The position numbers and the translations under genes are program-made. From the NCBI RefSeq assembly GCF_000620625.1, contig NZ_JIAW01000006.1:186001-250000 (forward strand): a DNA stretch of 64,000 bases. Reading direction: 5' to 3'. Positions 34,009 to 42,368 of the stretch are shown in pieces. This stretch comes from Mycobacterium sp. URHB0044. GTDB lineage: Bacteria; Actinomycetota; Actinomycetes; Mycobacteriales; Mycobacteriaceae. The notes below the pieces were generated by a model. That model searched no databases. It was given only the letters and a program-made list of their open reading frames with translations, and had not been told where the DNA came from. Each line of letters starts with the position of its first letter. Position 1 is the first letter of the stretch.

Positions 34009-35640
34009 TCAGAGCTCCCTCAGTTGCCCGCGGATGATGGCGTCGCGCAGCTCGAACCTGCGCACCTTGCCCGTTGGCGTGACGGGCATTTCATCGGCGA
34101 CGAACCATCGCGCCGGAAGCTTGAAGGGAGCGAGCCGGGTCGCAGCGTAGTCGCTGATCGCGGTCTTGGTTAGATCGGCGCTGCCATCGGCCAGGCGGAT
34201 GACCGCACCCACGATCTCGCCCCACCGCTCATCGGGTAGCCCGACGACTGCCGCCTCCGCGACGGCATCGTGACCGAGGAGCACGCCTTCGATTTCGACT
34301 GGGGAGATGTTCTCGCCACCCCTGATGATCAGTTCCTTCAACCGACCGGTGACGCTGAGATAGCCGCGGGCGTCCAGCATCCCGAGATCCCCGCTGTGCA
34401 CGAATCCATCGGCGTCCACCGCCCTGGCCGTCGCCTCGGGATCGTTCAGATAGCCGAGGAACTGCTGGTATCCGCGCGCGCAGATCTCACCGGGCTCGCC
34501 AACGGCCAACGTCTCGTTCGTATTGGGGTCGACGACCTTGCACTCGACTCGCGGTAGAGGCCGTCCGACGGTCGTCAGCTGATCCTCGCGCGAGTCGGAC
34601 GGCCTGGTCGCAGAGAGCACTGGCCCGAGTTCGGTCTGCCCGAAGAGGTTGATCACCGACGCTCCGAACACCGCTTCGGCCGCCTCGATCATGCTGGCCG
34701 GCACGTTGGAGGCGCCGCCCATGATGACCTTCAACGTCGGCGCCGGCGTGGACGCGGCGTGCTGACACTTCAGCAGCGCACCGAGGATCGCGGGGACGTA
34801 GAACAGCACGGACACATGCTCGCGGCGTAGCGCCTCGAGCACCGGCACGGGCCGGAACCGTTGCACCAGAACAACAGTCCCGCCGATCCACAGCGGGCCC
34901 AGTGTGGCGATCACGCAGCCCGCGGTGTGAAACATCGGCAGCGGGTTGAGACATACCGAGCCGTCCTCGACCTCGACTGCCTCCAACGTTAGCTTTGCCA
35001 CGTTGACCAGGGACCGGTGCTTGAGCAGCACGCCCTTGGGCCTGCCCGTGGTTCCGGAGGTGTATTGGAGCATGACCGCTTCGTCGGGGTCGGTGGGTGC
35101 GGCTCGCAGAACGGTGGGGCTCGCGTCGGCGGCCTGCCAGTGCGTCCGGTCGGAAAGGGATATGTACCTCAGGTGTGGAAGCCGTGGCCTCAGCGCCTCG
35201 ACGACCGATGCCAGCTGGTAGTCCCTGCTGACATCCGCATGGATGAGAACTGTTGCGCCCGAATGAGTCAGCGCGTACTTGAGCTCTTCCTCCCGCAACG
35301 CGGGATTGAGGGCTACCAGCACCATCCCCGCCAACGCCGCGCCGTACTGAATGATCGGCCACTCCACCACGTTCGGCGCCCAAATGGCGACGTAGCTGCC
35401 CCGTGCGGCGAGGGCGCAGAGCGCCGTGGCGACGCGGGCGGCCTCGTCGTGGAGCTGTGCATAGGTCAGGCGTGCCGCCGTACCGTCGTGCCGAACGCCG
35501 ACGATCGCGGGTCGCTCGGCATGGGTGTCGGCCCGTCGCGCCAGTAATGCCCCGACGGTGAGGTCGACGAGTTCCGCGCTGTCGTCGGAAGGTCGGTGGG
35601 CACGCCTGAGGATGGATGCACTAGCCGGCGCCGTTGTCAT
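34009..35640 (-). CDS. AMP-forming acyl-CoA synthetase (FadD type)
   Basis: A 543-residue adenylating ligase with [40 protein letters not shown] and TPTGKVRRFEL. It begins a two-ligase operon, with operator copy 9 about 50 bp upstream. It is clearly divergent from its neighbour (different A5 and linker), so the pair is not a recent duplication. Confidence 0.92.
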   Translation of the reverse strand: MTTAPASASILRRAHRPSDDSAELVDLTVGALLARRADTHAERPAIVGVRHDGTAARLTYAQLHDEAARVATALCALAARGSYVAIWAPNVVEWPIIQYGAALAGMVLVALNPALREEELKYALTHSGATVLIHADVSRDYQLASVVEALRPRLPHLRYISLSDRTHWQAADASPTVLRAAPTDPDEAVMLQYTSGTTGRPKGVLLKHRSLVNVAKLTLEAVEVEDGSVCLNPLPMFHTAGCVIATLGPLWIGGTVVLVQRFRPVPVLEALRREHVSVLFYVPAILGALLKCQHAASTPAPTLKVIMGGASNVPASMIEAAEAVFGASVINLFGQTELGPVLSATRPSDSREDQLTTVGRPLPRVECKVVDPNTNETLAVGEPGEICARGYQQFLGYLNDPEATARAVDADGFVHSGDLGMLDARGYLSVTGRLKELIIRGGENISPVEIEGVLLGHDAVAEAAVVGLPDERWGEIVGAVIRLADGSADLTKTAISDYAATRLAPFKLPARWFVADEMPVTPTGKVRRFELRDAIIRGQLREL

Positions 35641-35689
35641 CGCGTTCTCCTCCCCTGCCGGTTTCGAAGGGACATTGCGTCCAGCATAG

Positions 35690-35705
35690 TCGAATGCAGA
35701 TTAAA
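35690..35705. promoter_or_regulatory. operator copy 9, two-ligase operon
   Basis: TCGAATGCAGATTAAA. It departs from the consensus only at position 3 (G for T). It lies in the divergent region between the ligase operon and the second APH kinase. Confidence 0.7.
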
Positions 35706-35735
35706 AACTAGTGTCACGCGCCCCGGTAGTTGGCT

Positions 35736-35760
35736 TGTAGGCTTGATCTAATGGCCTACA
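35736..35760. promoter_or_regulatory. inverted repeat upstream of the second APH kinase
   Basis: Seven-base arms TGTAGGC and GCCTACA separated by 11 bases, 91 bp upstream of the kinase start. It could be an operator for another regulator or a transcript hairpin. It is unrelated to the 16-bp operator family. Confidence 0.45.
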
Positions 35761-35850
35761 CCGAAGTGAATGGATAGTAGAAACGATCACACTCGGCGTT
35801 GACGGTCGTCGGTGGCTGCTGCTACGGTCGCCCAACCTAGGAGGACGCCC

Positions 35851-36927
35851 GTGCTGCTCACCGCCTACACCGCAGAGTCCATCACCGCGCAAAGCGTCAC
35901 GTCGATGCTGCAGGCCTCGGGCCGCTTCCCGGAAGCCATCGTTGAGGACCTGACGATCTCCCCGATCGGCACCGGCCAAATGGCCGCCAGTTACCGTCTC
36001 GAACTCCGCTACGCCACTCCCTCCGGCGATGCCCCGGACACCGTCGTCGCGAAGGTCGCCAGCACCGACGAGGCGAGTCGTCAAATGGCGGCCGCCACAG
36101 CTGCGTATCGGCGGGAGGTGTCGTTCTATCAGCGGCTGGCCGATCGCGTCGCTACGCGCACCCCGGACTGCTTCTACGCCGACATCGCTGAAGACGGCGT
36201 GAGTTTCGTTGTCGTGCTGGAGGACTTGGGCCCGGCTACGACACTCGAGCAGCTCGGCGGCTGCAGCCCGGACGAGGCGGCACTGGCCCTCGCGGAGGCT
36301 GCGGCGCTACACGGCAGTTCCTGGCATCAGCGCTACCTCGCGGAGGACTGGCTGCCGGCCGAACCGGTCTGGGGCATGCTCGGCGCAGCCATCCCCGAAG
36401 TCACAGCACCGTGGTTGGACCGGTTCGGCGGATATCTCGACGCCGGGCACGTCTCCGCGGTAACCCGCCTGGCCGCCGACGTCGGTACGTGGCTGGAGAC
36501 GCTGCGCAACCATCGGACGTTGTGGCATGGGGACTTCAGGCTCGACAATCTGCTCTTCGACGCGTGCGGAGGTGCGGTTCCGGTGGCCGTGGTCGACTGG
36601 CAGAGTGTGGCCACGGCTCCCGGTGTCATCGACGTGTCGTACTTCCTGGGCAACTCCATGACCGAAGCCGATCGAGCCGTCCACGAACGTGACCTCGTCA
36701 CCGAGTACCACGACAGACTGCTCTCGTACGGTGTGCAGAACTATTCGTTCGAGGACTGTTGGCGCGAGTACCGGGCACATGCCTTGTTTGGCTTGGTATT
36801 GACGATTCCGGTGTCGATGAGTGTGCAGACCACCGAGCGCGGCGATGCCATGTTCGGCGCGATGGCACGCCGTGCCGCAGAGCAGATCATCGCCAACGAC
36901 AGCTACGAGGCACTGCGCTCGCTGTAA
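35851..36927 (+). CDS. APH-type phosphotransferase
   Basis: Kinase-fold protein of 358 residues. Catalytic loop LWHGDFRLDNLLFD and the metal site VAVVDWQSVATAPGVIDVSYF are intact. The frame is open from a GTG at 35812, but the GTG at 35851 (MLLTAYTAESITAQ) has a perfect AGGAGG ribosome site six bases upstream, so I chose it. It is transcribed divergently from the two-ligase operon and stands alone. It belongs to the DUF1679/ecdysteroid-kinase-like side of the family rather than the ACAD10 side, judging by PGVIDVSYFLGNSM. Confidence 0.87.
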   Translation: MLLTAYTAESITAQSVTSMLQASGRFPEAIVEDLTISPIGTGQMAASYRLELRYATPSGDAPDTVVAKVASTDEASRQMAAATAAYRREVSFYQRLADRVATRTPDCFYADIAEDGVSFVVVLEDLGPATTLEQLGGCSPDEAALALAEAAALHGSSWHQRYLAEDWLPAEPVWGMLGAAIPEVTAPWLDRFGGYLDAGHVSAVTRLAADVGTWLETLRNHRTLWHGDFRLDNLLFDACGGAVPVAVVDWQSVATAPGVIDVSYFLGNSMTEADRAVHERDLVTEYHDRLLSYGVQNYSFEDCWREYRAHALFGLVLTIPVSMSVQTTERGDAMFGAMARRAAEQIIANDSYEALRSL

Positions 36928-36991
36928 CGCCGGCGGACTCCTAGCATGGGGGACCGACAGTTTCGTGGCGTCTGAACGCTCTCCGGGCGGG

Positions 36992-37018
36992 TTGTCCACA
37001 GTCGCGAATTCATCCACA
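36992..37018. promoter_or_regulatory. DnaA-box-like sequences upstream of the DUF222/HNH gene
   Basis: TTGTCCACA at 36992-37000 matches the mycobacterial DnaA-box form exactly. A second, weaker ATCCACA lies at 37012-37018. Their role here is unknown; they may just reflect a conserved upstream segment of 13E12-type genes. Confidence 0.4.
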
Positions 37019-37063
37019 GCGCTCGGCTACTGGCCCGACTGTTGTCTGGTTCCGGGAGCATGA

Positions 37064-38722
37064 ATGTCTGGGTTCCTCAGCACGATTGGAAGCGTGTTGG
37101 AGGAACTGCCCCGGGGCGATGACCTATCGCACGTCGGCGACGCGGCGTTGGTCGATACCATCACCGGCTGGACCCGCGCCGCGGCCACCGTGGCCCATCA
37201 CCGGATGGCCGCCATCGCCGAACTCACCGCGCGGCGCTGCGCCTCCGAGCAAGCCGTGGAGCGCGAGTTGTGGGCGTGTGATGGCTGGGACAGCGCGGCC
37301 GCCGAAATCGCCGCGGCAAGCGGAATCAGTCAGCGCACCGCCTCCACCCACATGCTCCAGGCCCACGCCCTACGCCACCGGCTGCCGATGGTCGCCAAAC
37401 TCCTCGCCGACGGCGCCCTCGCCGAGAAACTAGCCCACACCATCAGCTGGCGCACCCGACTGATCGAGGACCCCGACATCATGGCGGCGGTGGATGCCGA
37501 CCTCGCCGCCACCGCAGCATCGTTCGGCCCGCTATCGGTGACCAAACTCGAGAACGCGATCGACGCCGCCATCCTCGTCCACGACCCCGCCGCGGTCCTG
37601 CGATTCCACACCGCCGCCAAGAGCTGCGACGTGAAGTTCGGCGACGTCGATGACACCACCGGCACCACCTCCATATGGGGCAGGTTGACCGTTGCCGACG
37701 CCGAACTCGTGAAACGACGCGTCACCCAACTCGCCGCCAACCCCTGCCCCCACGACCCCCGCACCATGGGTGAACGCCGCTCCGCCGCACTCGGGGTAAT
37801 CAGCGCCCTCGGCCTGCGCGGCGCCGAGGACGCCCGTCTGCCCTGCACGTGTGGGCGCACCGACTGCACCGCACCGGGACCCGATGCCCGCGCCGACGCC
37901 ATCGTCATTCACATCCTCACCGACACACTTCCGGACGCGGGACCACCACCCGACCCCGAGCCGAACTCAGATCCCGACCGTGGGCCGGACGCTGGACCGA
38001 CACCAGACACAGATCCAGACCCCGAACCGGGTCCCGCCGAGCCGGAACCCGACGTCGAACCCTCCGCTACCTCCACGGCAAAGCACCCACCTGCGCCCGA
38101 AAACCGCACCACCACTCCGGGGTTGGCGGTAATCGCCGGCTGCGGAATCGTGCCCACCCCGCTGCTGGCCGACCTCATTCGGCTCGGCGCACCCGTGCGC
38201 CCGGTACCGAACGCCGCCGAACTGTGCACCGAACCGCACTACCGACCGTCGGCCATGCTGGCGCGCTTCGTGCGCAACCGAGACCTCACGTGCTGCTTCC
38301 CGAATTGTGGCCGGGCGGCCGAACGCTGCGACCTCGACCACAGCACACCCTACGGCCCGGGCGGCCTGACACACCCCGGCAACATCAAATGTCTATGCCG
38401 AAAACACCACTTGCTCAAGACATTCTGGATCGGCCCCGGGGGTTGGACCGACCAACAGCTCTCCGACGGCACCATCGTGTGGATCAGCCCCACCGGACAC
38501 CGCTACACCCGACCACCGGGCAGCAGACTGCACTTCCCACGATGGGACACCACCACACCGCTACCGGCCGGCACCCGCACACCACCGGCGACCACCTCCC
38601 CGGACCGCGGCCTGACCATGCCCACCCGCAAATACAGCCGCGCGCAGATTCGCCGCCAACGACTGCACGCGGAACGACAGCGCAACCAACGAGCCATCGA
38701 CGAGGAACCGCCGCCCTTTTAG
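37064..38722 (+). CDS. DUF222 / HNH endonuclease domain protein (13E12-repeat type)
   Basis: A 552-residue protein of the mycobacterial 13E12 family. The N-terminal DUF222 region has ITGWTRAAATVAHHRMAAIA and HTISWRTRLIEDPDIM. A Pro/Asp-rich linker occupies about 285-345 (repeated PDPEP/PDTDP units). The HNH nuclease carries CCFPNCGRAAERCDLDHSTP and CLCRKHHLLKTFW, with both CxxC-like metal pairs and the DH pair present. Members occur in many copies per mycobacterial genome and serve as phage attachment sites in M. tuberculosis. It marks a break between two metabolic modules. Confidence 0.92.
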   Translation: MSGFLSTIGSVLEELPRGDDLSHVGDAALVDTITGWTRAAATVAHHRMAAIAELTARRCASEQAVERELWACDGWDSAAAEIAAASGISQRTASTHMLQAHALRHRLPMVAKLLADGALAEKLAHTISWRTRLIEDPDIMAAVDADLAATAASFGPLSVTKLENAIDAAILVHDPAAVLRFHTAAKSCDVKFGDVDDTTGTTSIWGRLTVADAELVKRRVTQLAANPCPHDPRTMGERRSAALGVISALGLRGAEDARLPCTCGRTDCTAPGPDARADAIVIHILTDTLPDAGPPPDPEPNSDPDRGPDAGPTPDTDPDPEPGPAEPEPDVEPSATSTAKHPPAPENRTTTPGLAVIAGCGIVPTPLLADLIRLGAPVRPVPNAAELCTEPHYRPSAMLARFVRNRDLTCCFPNCGRAAERCDLDHSTPYGPGGLTHPGNIKCLCRKHHLLKTFWIGPGGWTDQQLSDGTIVWISPTGHRYTRPPGSRLHFPRWDTTTPLPAGTRTPPATTSPDRGLTMPTRKYSRAQIRRQRLHAERQRNQRAIDEEPPPF

Positions 38723-38779
38723 GGCGCTCGCATTATGGGTTCGGTCACTGTCTAGTAGGCCGCCAGGATCGGTTCCAGA

Positions 38780-39373
38780 TCAGATCAGCACGGGTTCGTA
38801 GGCAGGCAACGGATTGACGATCGGTAGCAGCGTCTCACGGGCCTCCGCCTGGGTGATGACTTCACTCTCGGGGATCTGCGTGATCTCGACGGGGCCGATC
38901 GCGCCCCCGTGCTCCCCGATGAGTCGTGCCCGCTCGTCGTACGGCCAGAAGCTCGCCACCATCGTGGTCTTCCGATACCAGGCATCCAGCTCGTCGACGT
39001 CGTCGCCCATCGCCCGCAAGACCTCGCCACGGAGAAACTGATGGAAGTATGCCTCTTGCCCGAAACCTGAATCGTTAACTGCGATCTGCTCGTCGGTGAC
39101 CGCGATGACGTTCGCGCCCACCGCCCTCATCTGGCGATACATCTCGTGAACCTGCGCGCCACGAATGATCTGACCACCCGTCGCCCCGAATTCGAGGATG
39201 TACACCGGCTCTTCGATCGTCATGTCGGGTGCGAAGATTGGCTCCCATTCGCCGGCCACCTCGAGCAGCGCATGCCGGCGATAGTTCGCCACTATTCGAC
39301 GGTGTCTTGGGTTGTCCAGCGTCTCCAACAACCGGTCATGGGCAGCCGCATTGAGTCCGATGTCGAGTTTCAT
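38780..39373 (-). CDS. NTF2/SnoaL-like protein of unknown function, paralogue A
   Basis: A 197-residue protein. NPRHRRIVANYRRHALLEVA, GEWEPIFAPDMTIEEPVY and FWPYDERARLIGEHGGAIG are shared nearly unchanged with the gene at 40813. The fold looks NTF2-like (a cone with a VEEPVY strand and FAPDM loop). The ATG at 39373 has a GGAGG ribosome site. It is the last gene of a four-gene minus operon with VOC and SDR genes. Its catalytic role, if any, is not known. Confidence 0.75.
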   Translation of the reverse strand: MKLDIGLNAAAHDRLLETLDNPRHRRIVANYRRHALLEVAGEWEPIFAPDMTIEEPVYILEFGATGGQIIRGAQVHEMYRQMRAVGANVIAVTDEQIAVNDSGFGQEAYFHQFLRGEVLRAMGDDVDELDAWYRKTTMVASFWPYDERARLIGEHGGAIGPVEITQIPESEVITQAEARETLLPIVNPLPAYEPVLI

Positions 39374-39425
39374 ATCGAGGTCCTCCGTTGGTTCAGGCTG
39401 GTCGGTAGTGGATGTGCGGCAACGC

Positions 39426-39980
39426 TCATGAGGCCTGTACCCCGGCGAGAGTGGCAAAGAGGTCGCAAACGGGGTCGCTACCGTCCCACGAAACCGCGGA
39501 CCGCCGGATGTGCTCGAAAAGTTGGGTGAACTCCGGCGAGGTGAGGTCAGCGACCTCGATCGCCGTGCCGTCGACGTTGTCCGCCAGGAAGTACGCGAAG
39601 CGGGCCGCACCCGCGATCGAGCCCTCACAAGTGGGAATCAAACCCAGCTCGTCGAGCCTCTTCAGGTCGCCATCGTAGGTCTGCGTCCAGCCCGACACGT
39701 GGTGCAGGCCTGCGCCCTTCGCGAGGCTGAAGTTCCGCCACGGCGAAGGCGCGTCGTTGAGCTGTTGTATGAGTTCGATCTGCACGTCGCCAAGGTTCGC
39801 GAGCGCGATGTTCAGGTCAGGTGCCGACGGCTCACCGTGGTAGGTGAAGTAGTCCAGCGGAACGTGATCGAGCCGATAAAACGGCCCGACGCCAACAACC
39901 GTGGTCCAGTGTCGGATGGCGGCGTCGAGATCGGTGACGACGTAGCCGTTCTGGCGGATACCGCCGAAGAATTTACTCAT
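39426..39980 (-). CDS. VOC (glyoxalase/bleomycin-resistance fold) family protein
   Basis: A 184-residue protein with two beta-alpha-beta-beta-beta modules: QNGYVVTDLDAAIRHWTTVV and a GLHHVSGWTQTYDGDLKRL module, with metal-candidate His and Glu residues (LHHV, GTAIEVADL). VOC members act as isomerases, epimerases or dioxygenases on CoA esters and catechols. The ATG at 39980 (MSKFFGGIRQNGY) is chosen over the upstream extension. It lies between the two NTF2-like paralogues and the SDR, suggesting one short pathway. Confidence 0.83.
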   Translation of the reverse strand: MSKFFGGIRQNGYVVTDLDAAIRHWTTVVGVGPFYRLDHVPLDYFTYHGEPSAPDLNIALANLGDVQIELIQQLNDAPSPWRNFSLAKGAGLHHVSGWTQTYDGDLKRLDELGLIPTCEGSIAGAARFAYFLADNVDGTAIEVADLTSPEFTQLFEHIRRSAVSWDGSDPVCDLFATLAGVQAS

Positions 39981-40036
39981 GAAACCTGGGCCTTCCAATC
40001 GAGAATTCGTCTGACGCAATAGCTAATGGCGGCGAG

Positions 40037-40816
40037 TCAACGCGGAAGCAAACCGCCATCGACCGTCAGCACCTTGTTGGTGAGATAGCCGTTCTCGAGC
40101 ATCGCTACGGCGAAGGCGGCCAACTCATCGGTGTTTCCGATGCGGCCGACAGGAATCGTGGCGGTGTAGGCGCGTGCCGAATCCTCATCCATCATCGCCA
40201 GGCTGTGTTCGCCAACCAGCGCCGGGGCGAGCGTATTCACAGTCACCCCATGCCGGGCCGCCGCTCCCGCGAAGTAATGCGTGAGGCCGTGCAAAGCGGC
40301 CTTGCTTGCCGAATAGTCCGGCCCGAACGGTCCACCCAGCCATGCCGCCAAGGACGACACGAAGAGTATGCGGCCCCAGGATCGATCGATCATCAGCGGG
40401 AGGGCCCGCCGAGCCATCAGATACGGAGCACGCAGATTGACCGCCATCGCCTCGTCGAACTCGACGGCACCGACTTCCTCGCACGACCTCGCCGCTCCCG
40501 CGCCCGCATTGGCGACCAAGATGTCGACCGACCCGAAGTTGTCGGCGACAGCGTCGACGAGCCGTTCAGCCGCGCCCCCGTCGCGCAGATCCGCGGGTAG
40601 TGCAATTGCTCGTCGTCCATTCGACCGAATATCCGCGGCGAGCTGTTCCGCGACCTCTCGGCCACTGTGGTACGCGATCGCGACGTCGGCGCCGGCAGCA
40701 GCGAGCGCTCCTATCAGGGCAGATCCGACATGGCCGGCCGCGCCGGTGACCAACGCGACTCGACCGTTGAGGCGCGTGTCACCGAAGGCGACCGCCGGCT
40801 GTTCGGTGGCCGTCAT
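40037..40816 (-). CDS. short-chain dehydrogenase/reductase (FabG-like)
   Basis: A 259-residue SDR with VTGAAGHVGSALIG (cofactor loop), VANAGAG in place of NNAG, the catalytic Ser in VSSLAAW, and the active-site YSASK (DYSASKAALHGL). C-terminal LTVDGGLLPR is typical of FabG-like members. Its start overlaps the stop of the upstream NTF2-like gene by ATGA, so the two are coupled. It likely oxidises a secondary alcohol in the same pathway as the VOC protein. Confidence 0.88.
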   Translation of the reverse strand: MTATEQPAVAFGDTRLNGRVALVTGAAGHVGSALIGALAAAGADVAIAYHSGREVAEQLAADIRSNGRRAIALPADLRDGGAAERLVDAVADNFGSVDILVANAGAGAARSCEEVGAVEFDEAMAVNLRAPYLMARRALPLMIDRSWGRILFVSSLAAWLGGPFGPDYSASKAALHGLTHYFAGAAARHGVTVNTLAPALVGEHSLAMMDEDSARAYTATIPVGRIGNTDELAAFAVAMLENGYLTNKVLTVDGGLLPR

Positions 40817-41418
40817 CGTGTTGCCGCCCAGGCGAGTTCGGGAAGCGGCCGAAGCAGGGGCAACAGGCGTTCGCGCGCACCGTCGAGACTGATGAAGTCC
40901 TCGGGTGCGACGTGCTCGATGCGGTGCAATGGCTTGTCCTCATAGACGCGCTCGCCGATCAACCTCGCCCGCTCGTCGTACGGCCAGACCATCACGAAGT
41001 GTTGGATCTCGCGGTAATAGCCCTCCGGGTCGTCGACCGCGAAACCCTTCTCGATCAGGTTGTGCCCACGCTGATAGGTGACGAAGTTGGAATCGGATGC
41101 GAATCCCCAGTCATCGACCCAAAGCTGCTCGTTCTCCACCAACATCACGCACGTCTGGGTTTCGGCCAGGTTCCGGTAGATGTCCTTCACGGCATCGGCG
41201 CCGTCGGCGACCACGCCGTCGAATCCCGTGATGTTGAAGTAGTAGACGGGTTCCTCGACCATCATGTCGGGGGCGAAGATCCCTTCCCACTCACCGCATA
41301 TTTCGAGGATTGCGTGGCGGCGATAATTCTCCAAGATCGCTCGATGGCGCGGGTTCGCCGTGGTTTCAAGCAGTTTGTCTGCAGCGCTGATCGTCTCGGC
41401 GATATCTCTGCGTGCCAT
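40813..41418 (-). CDS. NTF2/SnoaL-like protein of unknown function, paralogue B
   Basis: A 201-residue paralogue of the 38780 protein: NPRHRAILENYRRHAILEIC, GEWEGIFAPDMMVEEPVYYF and VWPYDERARLIGERVYED are shared. It has extra aromatic residues in the middle (YYFNITGFDGVVAD). The ATG at 41418 has an AAGGACGG ribosome site and gives 201 residues. It is first in the minus operon 41418-38780. The C-termini of the pair diverge, so they may form a heteromer or act on different intermediates. Confidence 0.75.
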   Translation of the reverse strand: MARRDIAETISAADKLLETTANPRHRAILENYRRHAILEICGEWEGIFAPDMMVEEPVYYFNITGFDGVVADGADAVKDIYRNLAETQTCVMLVENEQLWVDDWGFASDSNFVTYQRGHNLIEKGFAVDDPEGYYREIQHFVMVWPYDERARLIGERVYEDKPLHRIEHVAPEDFISLDGARERLLPLLRPLPELAWAATR

Positions 41419-41573
41419 CGGTCCGTCCTTCGGGTGGGTGCTGGGGCTGTGTCCGAACCTAGGCCCGAAGATCGGCTCGAAGCGCGTCTGGGCGTGCACC
41501 GAGCCTTGCCGATACGTGCACGGTGCCCAAAGCGTCGCGTTCAACCAATGGGTCGGCTATAGGCTGATCCGAT

Positions 41574-42368
41574 ATGGCATCCACGCAATCTCAAGGCTCC
41601 CAGGACATATCGGACTTCGGGGTGCTAATCGTCGGTGGCACATCCGGAATCGGACGCGCCGCTGCCCGAGCGTTCATCGACGCAGGCGCACCCCGACTGG
41701 TCCTCGTCGGGCGCGACCGCGAACGGGGTGCGGTGGTCTGCGACGAGCTGAGCGCGCGTTCACGAGCCAAGGTGCACTTCGTCGCCGCCGATGTCACCGA
41801 CGTCGAAGGCGCGCAGCTGGTGGCGAAGGAGGCGCAACGCCATCTGGACCACATCGACGTGTTGATCAACGCCGCGGCAGCCCGGCATCTGCCAATGCTG
41901 CTGCACGACAATCCGATCGATTCCCTCCTCGGAATCCTCACGGACATCACGCTGCCTCCCCTATTGATGACGCGAGCCGTGCTGCCCCTGATGCGCGCCC
42001 AGCACTCGGGGTGCATCATCAACGTCGCCTCCGACGCTGCGAAGGTGCCCACACCTGGCGAATCCATCATCGGCGCAGCGATGGCGGCGATCGTCACATT
42101 CTCGAAGACGGTGGCCATGGAAGCCAAGCGCAACGGCGTCAGAGTCAACGCACTGACCCCCTCACTCGTCGAGGGGACCGGCACCGCGGAACGGCTGTTC
42201 GCGGACGCATTCAGCGCCCGTCTCTTCGGCAAGGCACGCGAACTGGCGCATCTCGGCGTCAGCACACCCGACGATCAAGCCGCACTGATGGTCTTCCTCG
42301 CGGGCCCACATGGGCGGCGCATCACCGGCCAGGCGATCAGTGTCAACGGCGGGATCAGCTCGGCGTAG
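41574..42368 (+). CDS. SDR-fold protein lacking the catalytic Tyr and Lys
   Basis: A 264-residue protein with an intact cofactor loop (VGGTSGIGRAAARAF) and the Ser of the catalytic set (VASDAAK, about 153). The YxxxK motif reads IGAAM: Ile about 166 for Tyr and Met about 170 for Lys. NNAG is NAAA. The remaining C-terminal signature (VNALTPS, GQAISVNGGISSA) is normal, so the fold is preserved. A classical dehydrogenase reaction is therefore unlikely; it may be a binding protein, a partner subunit or a noncanonical enzyme. It converges with, and overlaps by 14 bp, the AraC gene. Confidence 0.85.
   Translation: MASTQSQGSQDISDFGVLIVGGTSGIGRAAARAFIDAGAPRLVLVGRDRERGAVVCDELSARSRAKVHFVAADVTDVEGAQLVAKEAQRHLDHIDVLINAAAARHLPMLLHDNPIDSLLGILTDITLPPLLMTRAVLPLMRAQHSGCIINVASDAAKVPTPGESIIGAAMAAIVTFSKTVAMEAKRNGVRVNALTPSLVEGTGTAERLFADAFSARLFGKARELAHLGVSTPDDQAALMVFLAGPHGRRITGQAISVNGGISSA

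Noticed and set aside
35752..35767. ATCTAATGGCCTACACC as a further operator copy
   Set aside because: Only the left half-site matches; the right TTARA half is missing.
37919..38110. Pro/Asp-rich repeats in the DUF222 gene as a DNA repeat array
   Set aside because: They are low-complexity linker codons without a fixed DNA unit; common in this family.
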